From Alphaproteobacteria bacterium UBA4588 (lineage in GTDB: Bacteria; Pseudomonadota; Alphaproteobacteria; Puniceispirillales; Puniceispirillaceae): DNA of 18,545 nt. The notes under the pieces were generated by a model. It ran no database searches and was not told the DNA's origin. It was given only the letters and a program-made list of their open reading frames with translations. The translations under genes and the position numbers were made by a program. Positions within the stretch are counted from its first letter, which is position 1. Every line of letters starts with the position of its first letter. The DNA lies in NCBI GenBank assembly GCA_002387605.1, contig DGJU01000087.1, forward strand, positions 1-18,545, given 5' to 3'. Below, in pieces: positions 7,315-14,742 of this stretch.

Positions 7315-8560
7315 CTGAAATATCTTGGTTAAGAAGCTCGCCGCGGCGCGCGGTAAATCCAGACTCTACCCAGCGTTTTGTGAGCGCAGCTAAAGCCTGA
7401 CCTGTACGAATGCCGGTTGTATGATAAGTCATTTCTATATCTGTGCCGGAGATGGGACAAGATGGCGGCGTAAAAAAGACGATTTGCCGCAGACGCTCAT
7501 AATCAGCTGTCGTGCCGCTCATCACACACGCATCAAGATAACGCGGGCCAGCCGCATCTTTCAGCCAAAAAGCCTGTTGTTGCCACGCATCAGAACAAAG
7601 CCTATCAGCAGCATCCCGCGTGAGTTCTTTATCAAGCGCTGCAAGCATACGGCTATCAGCACGGCTGAGCTTCAGGCGCTTTGCCAGTCCTGCACGTTGG
7701 CCAGGCTCACACTGCAGACCAAGAGCCGCAACCGGCCCTATGAGACCTGACAGTAGGCCTTCTTTGAGCAGTCCATGATGGGGCCAGCCATTCGTAACAG
7801 CCGCAAACGGCGTATCAAACAGCACCTTGTCAACGCCCATTTCATGCAGCAACCCTATCATCTTATCAGCTGCTGGGCCGGTCACAATACGACGCATCTC
7901 TGATGCCACACGCTCAGCTGACAGCATAGGTAATGACGCCACACCGGCAAATATGGCGCGGCAGGTTTCATCATCCATCTGCAAAACAGGATATTCAGAA
8001 CAGAATCTGACAGCCCGTAGCAGGCGGAGATGATCTTCGGTAAGTCTTTTTTCAGGCCTGCCAATGAAGCGCAGACACCCCGCCGCCAGATCAGCACAGC
8101 CCCCAACAGGGTCATAAAGCTGTCCGTGGCGGTCAAGATAGAGCGCATTTATGGTAAAATCACGACGCTTAGCATCCTCTTCCCAGCTCTCGATAGGGAC
8201 AATAACAGCATGCCGGCCATCTGTTTCACTATCGCTTCTGAGGCGCGTCACCTCAGCTGTAAATCGCCCTTTTCGAAGGGTAACCGTGCCATGAGCTATG
8301 CCTGTTTCATAAACTGAATAGCCAGCTTTCTGAGCAGCAGATGCCATAATTTCAATAGGCAGATTAACCGCCATATCAATGTCGGGATGTGCATCAGGAG
8401 CGCTTGGATGCAGTGCCCAGCCAGCATACCAGTTTCGCACGATACCGCCCACCAGCCGCGCTTCCCCGCCAGCTTGTTCTGCACAGTCAAACAGGCCGCA
8501 TAAAGCAGCGCTATCAAGCTGGGGCATATCATAGAAATCAGTGCGGCCAGCGCTGCTCAT
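7277..8560 (-). CDS. CCA tRNA nucleotidyltransferase / poly(A) polymerase family protein (class II)
   Basis: Members add or repair the 3' CCA of tRNA, or polyadenylate RNA; alphaproteobacterial proteins of this type are usually annotated as CCA-adding enzymes. The 427-residue product shows the class II nucleotidyltransferase core: LVGGIVRNW (residues 36-44), the catalytic DIDMAVN carrying Asp60 and Asp62, RRDFTINALYLD (template-like motif), and LTEDHLRLLRAVRF at the start of the RNA-binding part. The C-terminal third is helical and diverged. It follows the DUF6111-like gene by 21 bases and overlaps hemF if the long hemF start is used. The choice between CCA-adding and poly(A) activity cannot be made from these motifs alone. 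Confidence 0.9.
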   Translation of the reverse strand: MSSAGRTDFYDMPQLDSAALCGLFDCAEQAGGEARLVGGIVRNWYAGWALHPSAPDAHPDIDMAVNLPIEIMASAAQKAGYSVYETGIAHGTVTLRKGRFTAEVTRLRSDSETDGRHAVIVPIESWEEDAKRRDFTINALYLDRHGQLYDPVGGCADLAAGCLRFIGRPEKRLTEDHLRLLRAVRFCSEYPVLQMDDETCRAIFAGVASLPMLSAERVASEMRRIVTGPAADKMIGLLHEMGVDKVLFDTPFAAVTNGWPHHGLLKEGLLSGLIGPVAALGLQCEPGQRAGLAKRLKLSRADSRMLAALDKELTRDAADRLCSDAWQQQAFWLKDAAGPRYLDACVMSGTTADYERLRQIVFFTPPSCPISGTDIEMTYHTTGIRTGQALAALTKRWVESGFTARRGELLNQDISDDTNTDIIHRSR

Positions 8561-8581
8561 AATCCCGCGCCCCCCTCTTGG

Positions 8582-8860
8582 TTAAGTATTAGGCGTCTGG
8601 GTCTTGGGCACAAACTGACCCGGAACAATAACACCATTCTGATTTTGAGGTGGTTGATAGCGCGTATCAGTCTCACCTGCCCCAATTTCAAGCATTAACA
8701 GCCCGCAGACCATAACAATCACAGCCACAAATGCCGCAATAATATGGCGATAGCGGAGCACGATTTCACCACGGGCAGTCTTCCCCCCAAGCCAGCTTAG
8801 CCCAAGAAGAACAAGATAGCCGACCAAAATGGCCAAAGCGATAATCAGATATTTACGCAT
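8582..8860 (-). CDS. Small membrane protein, DUF6111-like
   Basis: A 92-residue protein with two predicted membrane helices (about 4-24 and 41-62) joined by a short basic loop. It has a soluble tail containing RYQPPQNQNGVIVPGQFVP, resembling the conserved tail I recall for the alphaproteobacterial DUF6111 family. Function is unknown. It sits between the CoA-type Nudix gene and the nucleotidyltransferase gene on the same strand, with gaps of 40 and 21 bases, so it is almost certainly co-transcribed. The family name rests on my recognition of the tail motif; that it is a real gene is well supported by context and composition. Confidence 0.75.
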   Translation of the reverse strand: MRKYLIIALAILVGYLVLLGLSWLGGKTARGEIVLRYRHIIAAFVAVIVMVCGLLMLEIGAGETDTRYQPPQNQNGVIVPGQFVPKTQTPNT

Positions 8861-8900
8861 TTATAGTCTCCGATATGCGGTGGGAAGCAGGTGAGTGACG

Positions 8901-9500
8901 TCAGACAGCTTGCCCTGATTTCAGGCCAAAAGCCAGTTTTCTGAGAACCGATGCGGTTGCCCCCCAGACAACTGGGTCTGTATCAGCAATCGTCCAGAAC
9001 TGTCGCATCACTGCGCCGCGCCTGACAGACTGTTCACGATAATTTTCAAGGTCAAGAAGATGATGCAGAGGCTGAAACCAGACATCATCAACTTCATTGC
9101 GCTCTGGTACGAGCTCAGCATGCGCAACTGTGACAGATTTTTCCATTCGGGCAACAGCCGTAATCAGCTGAAAGTTACTACTAGTCAGCACCGGCGCAAG
9201 ATATCCGATATGATGCATGTCGTGCTGGCGAAGACCGGTTTCTTCTTCTGCTTCACGCCGCGCCGTTGCCCCCGGATCAACATCACCTCTCTCTGGTTTT
9301 CCGCCTGGCAAGCTAACCTGACCTGGATGATGGCGCAAATGCTCTGCCCGCTTTGTAAGGAGAAGATGCAATCCATCCTTAGCTTCTGCCAGCAAAATAA
9401 GGGCTGCTGCAGGCCGAGCAGGCACGCCATTTAAGCCTTCATCTGGATAGGCAGGGCATGTCTGATAAAGGGCTGCTGTAATCTGCTCAATCGTAATCAC
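8901..9500 (-). CDS. CoA pyrophosphatase-type Nudix hydrolase
   Basis: Relatives hydrolyse the pyrophosphate of coenzyme A or acyl-CoA. The 199-residue product has the UPF0035 signature that precedes the Nudix box in this subfamily (LLLTKRAEHLRHHPGQVSLP, residues 46-65). The box then reads GGKPERGDVDPGATA followed by REAEEETGL, ending at residue 90. The first glutamate of the canonical box is replaced by Asp73 with one extra spacer residue, which as I recall also occurs in E. coli NudL, so it is a subfamily trait rather than a defect. The start is GTG, overlapping the TGA of the DUF1285 gene (GTGA), implying translational coupling. Metal-binding glutamates 83, 86 and 87 are present. Confidence 0.92.
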   Translation of the reverse strand: MITIEQITAALYQTCPAYPDEGLNGVPARPAAALILLAEAKDGLHLLLTKRAEHLRHHPGQVSLPGGKPERGDVDPGATARREAEEETGLRQHDMHHIGYLAPVLTSSNFQLITAVARMEKSVTVAHAELVPERNEVDDVWFQPLHHLLDLENYREQSVRRGAVMRQFWTIADTDPVVWGATASVLRKLAFGLKSGQAV

Positions 9501-10045
9501 GGGGTTTGCGCCCCACCTGCTTCAAGGGCGAAAAACTGCCCGCTACTCCATATGCCCTGTCCTGCGCCTTTTGGTCCGGTAACACTCATCTCAACAAGTT
9601 CATAGAAAACCGGCCGGCTCACCAAGGCGCTGAGACCTTTTTCAAGCATGATATAAGGCCGCTCATCTCCCCCAGACCCTGTCTTCATAACCAGCGGCAC
9701 CTCTTTGCTTATCAGATGGGTGCGCCCCAGATTATCTGTCAACACGAGCTGGTCATGCTCTGCATTCATACGCGCCTCAACCGCCGTGATAACAAACGGC
9801 GCATCCTCAACCGTAATCTTGCCATATTCAACAGGCGTCCGCAGCCAATAAACACCATCCTCATCACAGGATAGGACAGAGGCAAATAAGGCTACCAGCT
9901 GGATACGGTCAATCGGGCTTCCTTCATGAAACCAGCGTCCGTCTGCCGTGATATGCATGTGATACTCATGCTCCACCGGCTCAGGCCGCGCCTGAGCAGA
10001 GCCTTCCTGTTTTACCTGCATCTCACTGTCAGTTTTCTGCGTCAT
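9497..10045 (-). CDS. DUF1285 family protein
   Basis: A soluble 182-residue protein matching the DUF1285 family of alphaproteobacteria: an MHITADGRWFHEGSPIDR segment near residues 30-47, CDEDGVYWLRTPVEYGKI, then VEDAPFVITAV, and a C-terminal part ending in a glycine- and alanine-rich stretch. No signal peptide or membrane helix is visible. Function is unknown; the fold is presumed beta-rich and ligand-binding. It is the first gene of the run DUF1285, Nudix, DUF6111-like, nucleotidyltransferase, hemF, and its stop overlaps the GTG start of the Nudix gene. The gene at 10301 is divergently transcribed from a shared 255-base spacer. Confidence 0.88.
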   Translation of the reverse strand: MTQKTDSEMQVKQEGSAQARPEPVEHEYHMHITADGRWFHEGSPIDRIQLVALFASVLSCDEDGVYWLRTPVEYGKITVEDAPFVITAVEARMNAEHDQLVLTDNLGRTHLISKEVPLVMKTGSGGDERPYIMLEKGLSALVSRPVFYELVEMSVTGPKGAGQGIWSSGQFFALEAGGAQTP

Positions 10046-10300
10046 ATCCTTAATTTAGGAGTGTATTAGTCAAAAGGAAAGCAGGCAGGGGATAAAAGCT
10101 GCGCCTGTAAACGGTTTGATAACGAATTTATGAGATAACGAGGCTTGAGTGAAGGCGTTGAGTGTTAGCGACACGTCTTTTTGAACCTGCATTTGTCAGT
10201 TGCGTCCTGCCTTAATATCAAAACCAGAGGCAGACAAAAATGTCAGTGCGGCATGTGAAACACGTTTGCGCCCATAAAATGGGCTGTTTGGGGTTATTCA
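10046..10300. promoter_or_regulatory. Divergent intergenic region with repeats and a hairpin
   Basis: This 255-base spacer lies between divergent genes and should hold both promoters. Visible elements are two direct copies of GATAACGA (10118-10125 and 10134-10141, start-to-start 16 bases) and a perfect hairpin GCCCAT/ATGGGC (10270-10275 with 10279-10284, loop AAA) just before the GGGG that may act as ribosome-binding site for the gene at 10301. A 25-codon open frame from ATG 10240 overlaps that gene's start out of frame. No clear -35/-10 pair stands out. Confidence 0.4.
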
Positions 10301-11101
10301 ATGCGAAGCTCTTTTGAAATTGATAGTGATGGAAAACTCCATGTCCATCGCGTCACAAAGTCAGTACAGGCACCTCATCCTGTGCGCCTCACCCGTCAGG
10401 CGCAAATCATTCGCGTTCAGATATTTGACAAATGTTCTATCGATACGCTTCTCACGCTCATCCGTCAGTGCCGCGCCATTCGCCAGCCAATCCATATTCA
10501 GTCGGACTTTCCCGGGCTTTCATCGGGCATCCATAATGACAGTGCGTCTTTTTGCTTTAAAGTAGGACGCATCATTTTATCATTATTCGAAGAACATCAT
10601 CGCACTCAATTCTCATCTCACCTTGGTGCATGGCTGGATGTTGCCTCAGACACCCATAAAATGCCCAGTGACTTTGTGTCCCTTGCCCGCCAGCAAGTCA
10701 CAAATCTTGAAACAGCCGCTGCTCTGTCACAACTGACCGAGGACATGCTTGTGAATGCCGCCTTCTATCGCCTTGGTGCTGATTTTTCATTCCGGCTCTT
10801 AAAAGCGCCCCAGTTAGTTCGCTTCCCCGAAATTATCGACGAATGGAACCCGGATCTTTATGCCGCTCTGCCAATCGATTATGCACAATGGATTACGATT
10901 CTTGCCGAAATTGCCATTGCTAGTCGCATGCCTTTGCTACAGACAGGACAAATACAGATACCCGATAATGATACCAAAGAGCTCCATCAGAATTCATTTA
11001 CCCGGCTTCTCTATCCGATTGCGTCAGATCTTGAGCGACCATCAAATTATCGCCTTATTACGCTAAGCTATTTGCCGGAAAGCGATAGTTGGATTCTGTG
11101 A
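10301..11101 (+). CDS. Protein of unknown function, 266 residues
   Basis: I do not recognise this protein with confidence. It has no signal peptide or membrane helix. Two parts can be seen. An N-terminal region of about 120 residues begins FEIDSDGKLHVHRV. A C-terminal region from about residue 145 (AAFYRLGADFSFRLLKAPQLV, split here at about 20 residues, then FPEIIDEWNPDLYAALP and later FTRLLYPIASDLE) has the cadence of PAS_5-like domains, where a ligand-binding core ends in a segment of the form RLLLPLSDDG. That comparison is tentative. The ATG follows GGGG at about 8 bases and a short hairpin. The codon pattern and length argue for a real gene. It diverges from the DUF1285 gene and is followed 152 bases later by the arsR-like gene on the same strand. 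Confidence 0.7.
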   Translation: MRSSFEIDSDGKLHVHRVTKSVQAPHPVRLTRQAQIIRVQIFDKCSIDTLLTLIRQCRAIRQPIHIQSDFPGLSSGIHNDSASFCFKVGRIILSLFEEHHRTQFSSHLGAWLDVASDTHKMPSDFVSLARQQVTNLETAAALSQLTEDMLVNAAFYRLGADFSFRLLKAPQLVRFPEIIDEWNPDLYAALPIDYAQWITILAEIAIASRMPLLQTGQIQIPDNDTKELHQNSFTRLLYPIASDLERPSNYRLITLSYLPESDSWIL

Positions 11102-11253
11102 TCATGTAGCAACGCACAAAAATTATACACCTCAATAAACATTCTTAAAGAGTATTTTTTAACTTTATTTCAACTATTAAGAGATATAGTATCCAATCGT
11201 ATTGTCATGAGTATTTATGTGTGTGAGGTAGCTTTCAACAAATAGGGGAACCT

Positions 11254-11583
11254 ATGCCCAGACCTTCAGAACCAACAAAAAACGGATCAAAAATGACCGT
11301 TGTGCTTAAAGCTATGGGAAATAGCCGGCGATTGCAGATACTCACACAGCTTGCTGATGGCAGTGAAAAATCAGTATCCGAAATTGAGCAGCTCATTCCT
11401 AATCTTAGCCAATCTGCGCTATCCCAGCATCTTGGCAGGTTGCGCCGTGCCGATATCGTAAGGACGCGGCGTGCATCACAGACAATTTACTACTCAATCG
11501 AAGATGCCGATGTCGTTCGCATTCTGCGGTTGCTATCACATATTTATGCTGATGACCCTGTGCTGCCGCGAACACGACACTGA
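11254..11583 (+). CDS. ArsR-family winged-helix transcriptional regulator
   Basis: A 109-residue dimeric winged-helix repressor type. LKAMGNSRRLQILTQL (residues 18-33) is the typical ArsR N-terminal helix pair. The recognition helix lies in NLSQSALSQHLGRLRRADIV (50-69), and the beta-wing in RTRRASQTIYYSIED. The protein contains no cysteine, so neither thiol-based metal sensing nor the dithiol chemistry of BigR/SqrR-type persulfide sensors is possible. The overall look is closer to the NolR/BigR branch than to ArsR proper. AGGGGA precedes the ATG. Upstream, 11102-11253 is AT-rich and must hold the promoter. It precedes the TSUP exporter with an intrinsic terminator between, so it may regulate that operon from a separate transcript. 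Confidence 0.92.
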   Translation: MPRPSEPTKNGSKMTVVLKAMGNSRRLQILTQLADGSEKSVSEIEQLIPNLSQSALSQHLGRLRRADIVRTRRASQTIYYSIEDADVVRILRLLSHIYADDPVLPRTRH

Positions 11584-11704
11584 TATATCACCTCGTTTAG
11601 GAGGGGGGCAAGCGTTCCTGAGCGCCAAATGGAGAGCATATTTCTCTTCCCAAAGCTCCCCTCCCCCTTACCTGATATGCATCACTGCTTGAAATCTTGG
11701 TAAA

Positions 11705-11737
11705 AAGCTGTCACACCAACGACAGCTTAGTATTTTT
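11705..11737 (+). terminator. Intrinsic terminator between arsR-like gene and TSUP gene
   Basis: AAGCTGTC (11705-11712) pairs perfectly with GACAGCTT (11721-11728) around an eight-base loop and is followed by AGTATTTTT. This is a standard rho-independent terminator for the arsR-like transcript, or an attenuator ahead of the exporter genes. Upstream in the same 207-base spacer are a perfect palindrome TGATATATCA (11581-11590) at the stop codon and a GGAGGGG/CCCCTCC pair (11600-11606 with 11658-11664). Confidence 0.7.
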
Positions 11738-11790
11738 CAGACCTGTTTGGCAGAGATTGCGCGCCAAAGACGCGTCCTGTGGAATAATTT

Positions 11791-12705
11791 ATGTATATTT
11801 ATCTTCCTATTGCTGAAGTCTCCATGCATATCGCCGTCATCATTGGACTTGGCGGCGGCGTTGGCTTTTTGTCTGGTATGTTTGGTGTTGGCGGCGGGTT
11901 TCTTATGACACCGCTCCTGATCTTCTTAGGTGTGCCACCTGCGATTGCTGTTTCAACCGAAGCCAATCAGATTGTCGCTTCGTCTGTTTCAGGTGTTATT
12001 GCGCATTGGCGGCGCGGTAATGTTGATTTTAAAATGGGTGGTATTCTGCTCGCGGGCGGTGTTGTTGGCTCCTCCCTTGGCGTGCTGTTATTTTCTATCC
12101 TGCGCGATATCGGCCAGATAGACCTTGTTATCAAATTATCTTATGTCGTGTTTCTTGGCTTGATTGGCGGCATGATGCTTCTTGAATCTATCCGCGCTAT
12201 TTTGCGGACACGTCAGGCAGGCGCACGCCGTGGAAAACTGCATCAGCATAATTGGTTGCACGGCCTGCCGTTCAAAATGCGGTTCCGTAAATCAAAACTT
12301 TATATCAGCGCTTTATTGCCGTTTTTCCTTGCCGCAATGGTTGGTGTTCTATCAGCGATTATGGGTGTTGGCGGCGGGTTTATTCTGGTACCGGCGATGA
12401 TTTATCTGCTTGGGATGCCAACTTATGTTGTTATTGGCACCTCGCTGTTCCAGATTATTTTTGTCACCGCAAATATTACCGTTCTTCAGGCCGTTCAAAC
12501 ACAGACAGTTGACTTTGTTCTTGCTGGCTTGTTGTTGTTTGGGGCTGTGATTGGCGCCCAAATTGGCGCGCGCTTTGGCACCCGTCTCAAAGGTGAGCAA
12601 TTACGGGGCCTCTTAGCATTAATGGTTCTAGGCGTATCAGTGAAACTTGGCATTGAGCTTATCACAGCGCCGGTTGATGTCTTTGCTGTAGAGTTTATGA
12701 AATGA
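11791..12705 (+). CDS. Sulfite exporter TauE/SafE (TSUP) family permease
   Basis: TSUP proteins are inner-membrane carriers, several of which export sulfite, sulfoacetate or related organosulfur anions. The 304-residue product has about eight membrane helices and the family's internal duplication: FGVGGGFLMTPLLIFLG near residue 30 and MGVGGGFILVPAMIYLLG near residue 191. The first helix of each half is followed by a conserved T/S-x-x-x-Q segment (STEANQIVASSVSG; GTSLFQIIFVTAN). A basic cytoplasmic loop (about 135-170) separates the halves. The start MYIYLPIAEVS matches the conserved N-terminus I recall for the alphaproteobacterial subfamily. No cysteine is present. The stop overlaps the start of the TIGR02186-like gene (ATGA), so the two are translationally coupled. 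Confidence 0.93.
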   Translation: MYIYLPIAEVSMHIAVIIGLGGGVGFLSGMFGVGGGFLMTPLLIFLGVPPAIAVSTEANQIVASSVSGVIAHWRRGNVDFKMGGILLAGGVVGSSLGVLLFSILRDIGQIDLVIKLSYVVFLGLIGGMMLLESIRAILRTRQAGARRGKLHQHNWLHGLPFKMRFRKSKLYISALLPFFLAAMVGVLSAIMGVGGGFILVPAMIYLLGMPTYVVIGTSLFQIIFVTANITVLQAVQTQTVDFVLAGLLLFGAVIGAQIGARFGTRLKGEQLRGLLALMVLGVSVKLGIELITAPVDVFAVEFMK

Positions 12706-13499
12706 GTACGCTCACCCTCTCCTCTCAGACGGTAGCGTTGTTCAAGCTGAAAATAGGGGTCAGACTTTGTCTCGCCGTTATTCTCCTTGGCTTTGTGTCT
12801 GCGCCGTTATCTGCCTCAACAATCATCGCAGATCTATCGCGCAAGGATGTTGCTATAACCACCGATTTTCACGGCACTGAGCTGTTATTATTCGGCGCTG
12901 TCAAAGGCGAGGAGGATGATGATATCGTTGTTGTTTTTTCCGGCCCGCAAACGAAAATTGCGAGCCGCAAAAAAGAAAAAGTAAACGGCATCTGGGTGAA
13001 TACCGAGACAGTTTTGTGGCAAAATGCCCCAAGCTTTTACCAGCTTCTATCAACCCGTCCCAAAGATGATATTTTAAGTCCCGCATTGCAGGCTGAATAT
13101 CGTATTGGTCAGGACTACATCCCGTTACAGACTAAAGTGCCAATTATATCACAGTCAGACTATGCTGAATGGTTTGAATCTCTTAACCGTAATATGTCCC
13201 AGCTTGGCTTGTGGAAAACCCGCGTAGGCGATGTTGAACTTATTCGGGGCGCTTTGTTCCGTGCCCCGGTTCTGATGCCCGCCAATATTATTCCCGGACG
13301 TTATGAGGTGCGCGTGCTGCATATCAGCAAGGGCACTGTTCGGTCTGAATATTCAACCACCGTGCGCGTTACAAAACAGGGCATTGGGGCCCTTATTTTT
13401 GATATTGCGCATCGCTATTCAGTTTTTTACGGTCTTTTTGCTGTCGCCTTTGCCGTGTTTGCCGGATGGCTGGCAGCTATGGCATTTCGGCGCTCTTAA
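12702..13499 (+). CDS. TIGR02186-like membrane-anchored envelope protein
   Basis: A 265-residue protein with an N-terminal signal segment (hydrophobic about 20-38, possible cleavage after PLSA), a beta-rich periplasmic domain and one C-terminal membrane helix (about 240-262) ending in FRRS. The post-signal sequence IADLSRKDVAITTDFHGTEL and the following LLFGAV match the alphaproteobacterial TIGR02186 family as I remember it. The family has no established function but is commonly linked to a TSUP permease. Here the two overlap by four bases, so a joint membrane complex is a reasonable inference. The only cysteine is in the signal segment. The family name is from recognition, not from a search. 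Confidence 0.85.
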   Translation: MSTLTLSSQTVALFKLKIGVRLCLAVILLGFVSAPLSASTIIADLSRKDVAITTDFHGTELLLFGAVKGEEDDDIVVVFSGPQTKIASRKKEKVNGIWVNTETVLWQNAPSFYQLLSTRPKDDILSPALQAEYRIGQDYIPLQTKVPIISQSDYAEWFESLNRNMSQLGLWKTRVGDVELIRGALFRAPVLMPANIIPGRYEVRVLHISKGTVRSEYSTTVRVTKQGIGALIFDIAHRYSVFYGLFAVAFAVFAGWLAAMAFRRS

Positions 13500-13597
13500 T
13501 GTTATCTTACATCATTATAATCTAGAGAACAGATAGCGCTTGGTGCCTGGTCTGATAAGCTGGATCGCCATTGCTGAGATCTGAAAGGAAATATAAC

Positions 13598-14068
13598 GTG
13601 TCACCTGAAACGAATTTCTTTCTTGTGCTTGTCGATGAGAGTGATGAGCTACATCAAGCTCTCCATTTTGCCTGCAAACGCGCACAATCATCAGGGAACC
13701 GTGTCGCCCTTCTTTATGTCATAGCCCCGGCTGAATTTGCCCATTGGGCTGGCGTTGGCGAGCTGATGCGCGCCGAAGCCCGTGACATGGCAGAACAGAA
13801 AATGCGCACACATGCCGAATATGTATCTGATTTAACAGGTCAGCCGCCGCTCATTTTTATCCGTGAGGGGGCAGCAACCGAGGAAGTCATCTCACTGATT
13901 GACGAGGAACAGAATGTGAGCCAGCTTGTGCTTGGCGCTGATACTAATTCAGATAGCGCCGGGCCGGTTATTGCTTATCTGACGGGCAAAGGTATTGCGC
14001 GATGCCGCGTCCCTGTTGTGATGGTTCCTGGCAACCTGACTGACGAGCAAATCGACAAGCTCGTCTAG
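13598..14068 (+). CDS. Universal stress protein family (UspA-like)
   Basis: A small cytosolic alpha/beta protein of the Usp family, usually a nucleotide-binding stress-response protein. I place the start at GTG 13598, which has AAGGA eight bases upstream, giving 156 residues. An in-frame TTG at 13571 would add nine residues but lacks such a site. The N-terminal strand FFLVLVDES and the helix DELHQALHFACKRAQ are followed by VALLYVIAP, all typical. The C-terminal strand LVLGADTNSD and CRVPVVMVPG are recognisable. The usual G-x2-G-x9-G-S/T ATP loop is degenerate (GADTNSDSAGPVIAYLTG), so ATP binding is doubtful. It lies 98 bases after the TIGR02186-like gene on the same strand. Confidence 0.88.
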   Translation: MSPETNFFLVLVDESDELHQALHFACKRAQSSGNRVALLYVIAPAEFAHWAGVGELMRAEARDMAEQKMRTHAEYVSDLTGQPPLIFIREGAATEEVISLIDEEQNVSQLVLGADTNSDSAGPVIAYLTGKGIARCRVPVVMVPGNLTDEQIDKLV

Positions 14069-14199
14069 TCTTGCAGCCATCATACTTGAAACACCGCCCC
14101 TGCAACGCCATATCTTAGCCAAGCCTCTCGAGAATGCCTGCTAAACAGCGATTTCGAGCGGACTTAAAACAACAATCACAACCATAAGGATTTGTTCCC

Positions 14200-14718
14200 G
14201 TGCGTGTGCTTACTATTCTTCTCACCCTATTATTGGGAGTTTCACCCTTTATTATGCCAAAAAAATCCAAAGCAGCCCCGACCCATTTGGTTATCACTAC
14301 AACTAAAGGCCAAATCGAAATCAAACTTCTGCCGAAACTGGCGCCAAAGCATGTTGCACGAATTTCAGAACTTGCTGGTTCTGGCTTTTATGATGATGTT
14401 ATTTTTCACCGCGTTATTCCGGGCTTTATGGCTCAGACTGGTGACCCAACAGGCACAGGCTCAGGCGGTTCAGGCACAAACCTTGACGCAGAATTCACCG
14501 ATTACGAATACCGTGAAGGCACAGTTGGCATGGCGCGGGCGATGAACCCAGACAGTGCAGATTCCCAGTTTTTCATCTGCTTTGATGGCTGTGGTCACCT
14601 TACCGGCCAGTATACTGTGTGGGGTCAGGTATCACGCGGCATGGACGTTGTGAATAAAATCAATGAAGGCCAGCCTCCTGCTGAGCCGGATGCGATCACA
14701 TCAACAAGCCTTAAATAA
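14200..14718 (+). CDS. Exported cyclophilin-type peptidyl-prolyl cis-trans isomerase
   Basis: Catalyses proline isomerisation during protein folding. The 172-residue product starts at GTG 14200, with AAGGA nine bases upstream. Its N-terminus (about residues 1-26, VLTILLTLLLGVSPFIM then KKSKAA) looks like a signal peptide, placing it in the periplasm. The cyclophilin core is clear: FHRVIPGFMAQTGDPTGTGS with the catalytic arginine, then GTVGMARAMNPDSADSQFFI and HLTGQYTVWGQV. The short insert-free form with GTGSGGSG is typical of bacterial cyclophilins. Downstream it converges on rarD. A role in folding envelope proteins is general; a link to the TSUP cluster is only positional. Confidence 0.94.
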   Translation: MRVLTILLTLLLGVSPFIMPKKSKAAPTHLVITTTKGQIEIKLLPKLAPKHVARISELAGSGFYDDVIFHRVIPGFMAQTGDPTGTGSGGSGTNLDAEFTDYEYREGTVGMARAMNPDSADSQFFICFDGCGHLTGQYTVWGQVSRGMDVVNKINEGQPPAEPDAITSTSLK

Positions 14719-14742
14719 CACGACTAGCCTATCACCATTTTT

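Noticed and set aside
8901..9500. Apparent defect in the Nudix box, where the first glutamate is not at the canonical place
   Set aside because: The spacing with aspartate is shared with NudL-type CoA pyrophosphatases as I recall them, so it is a subfamily trait and not a lesion.
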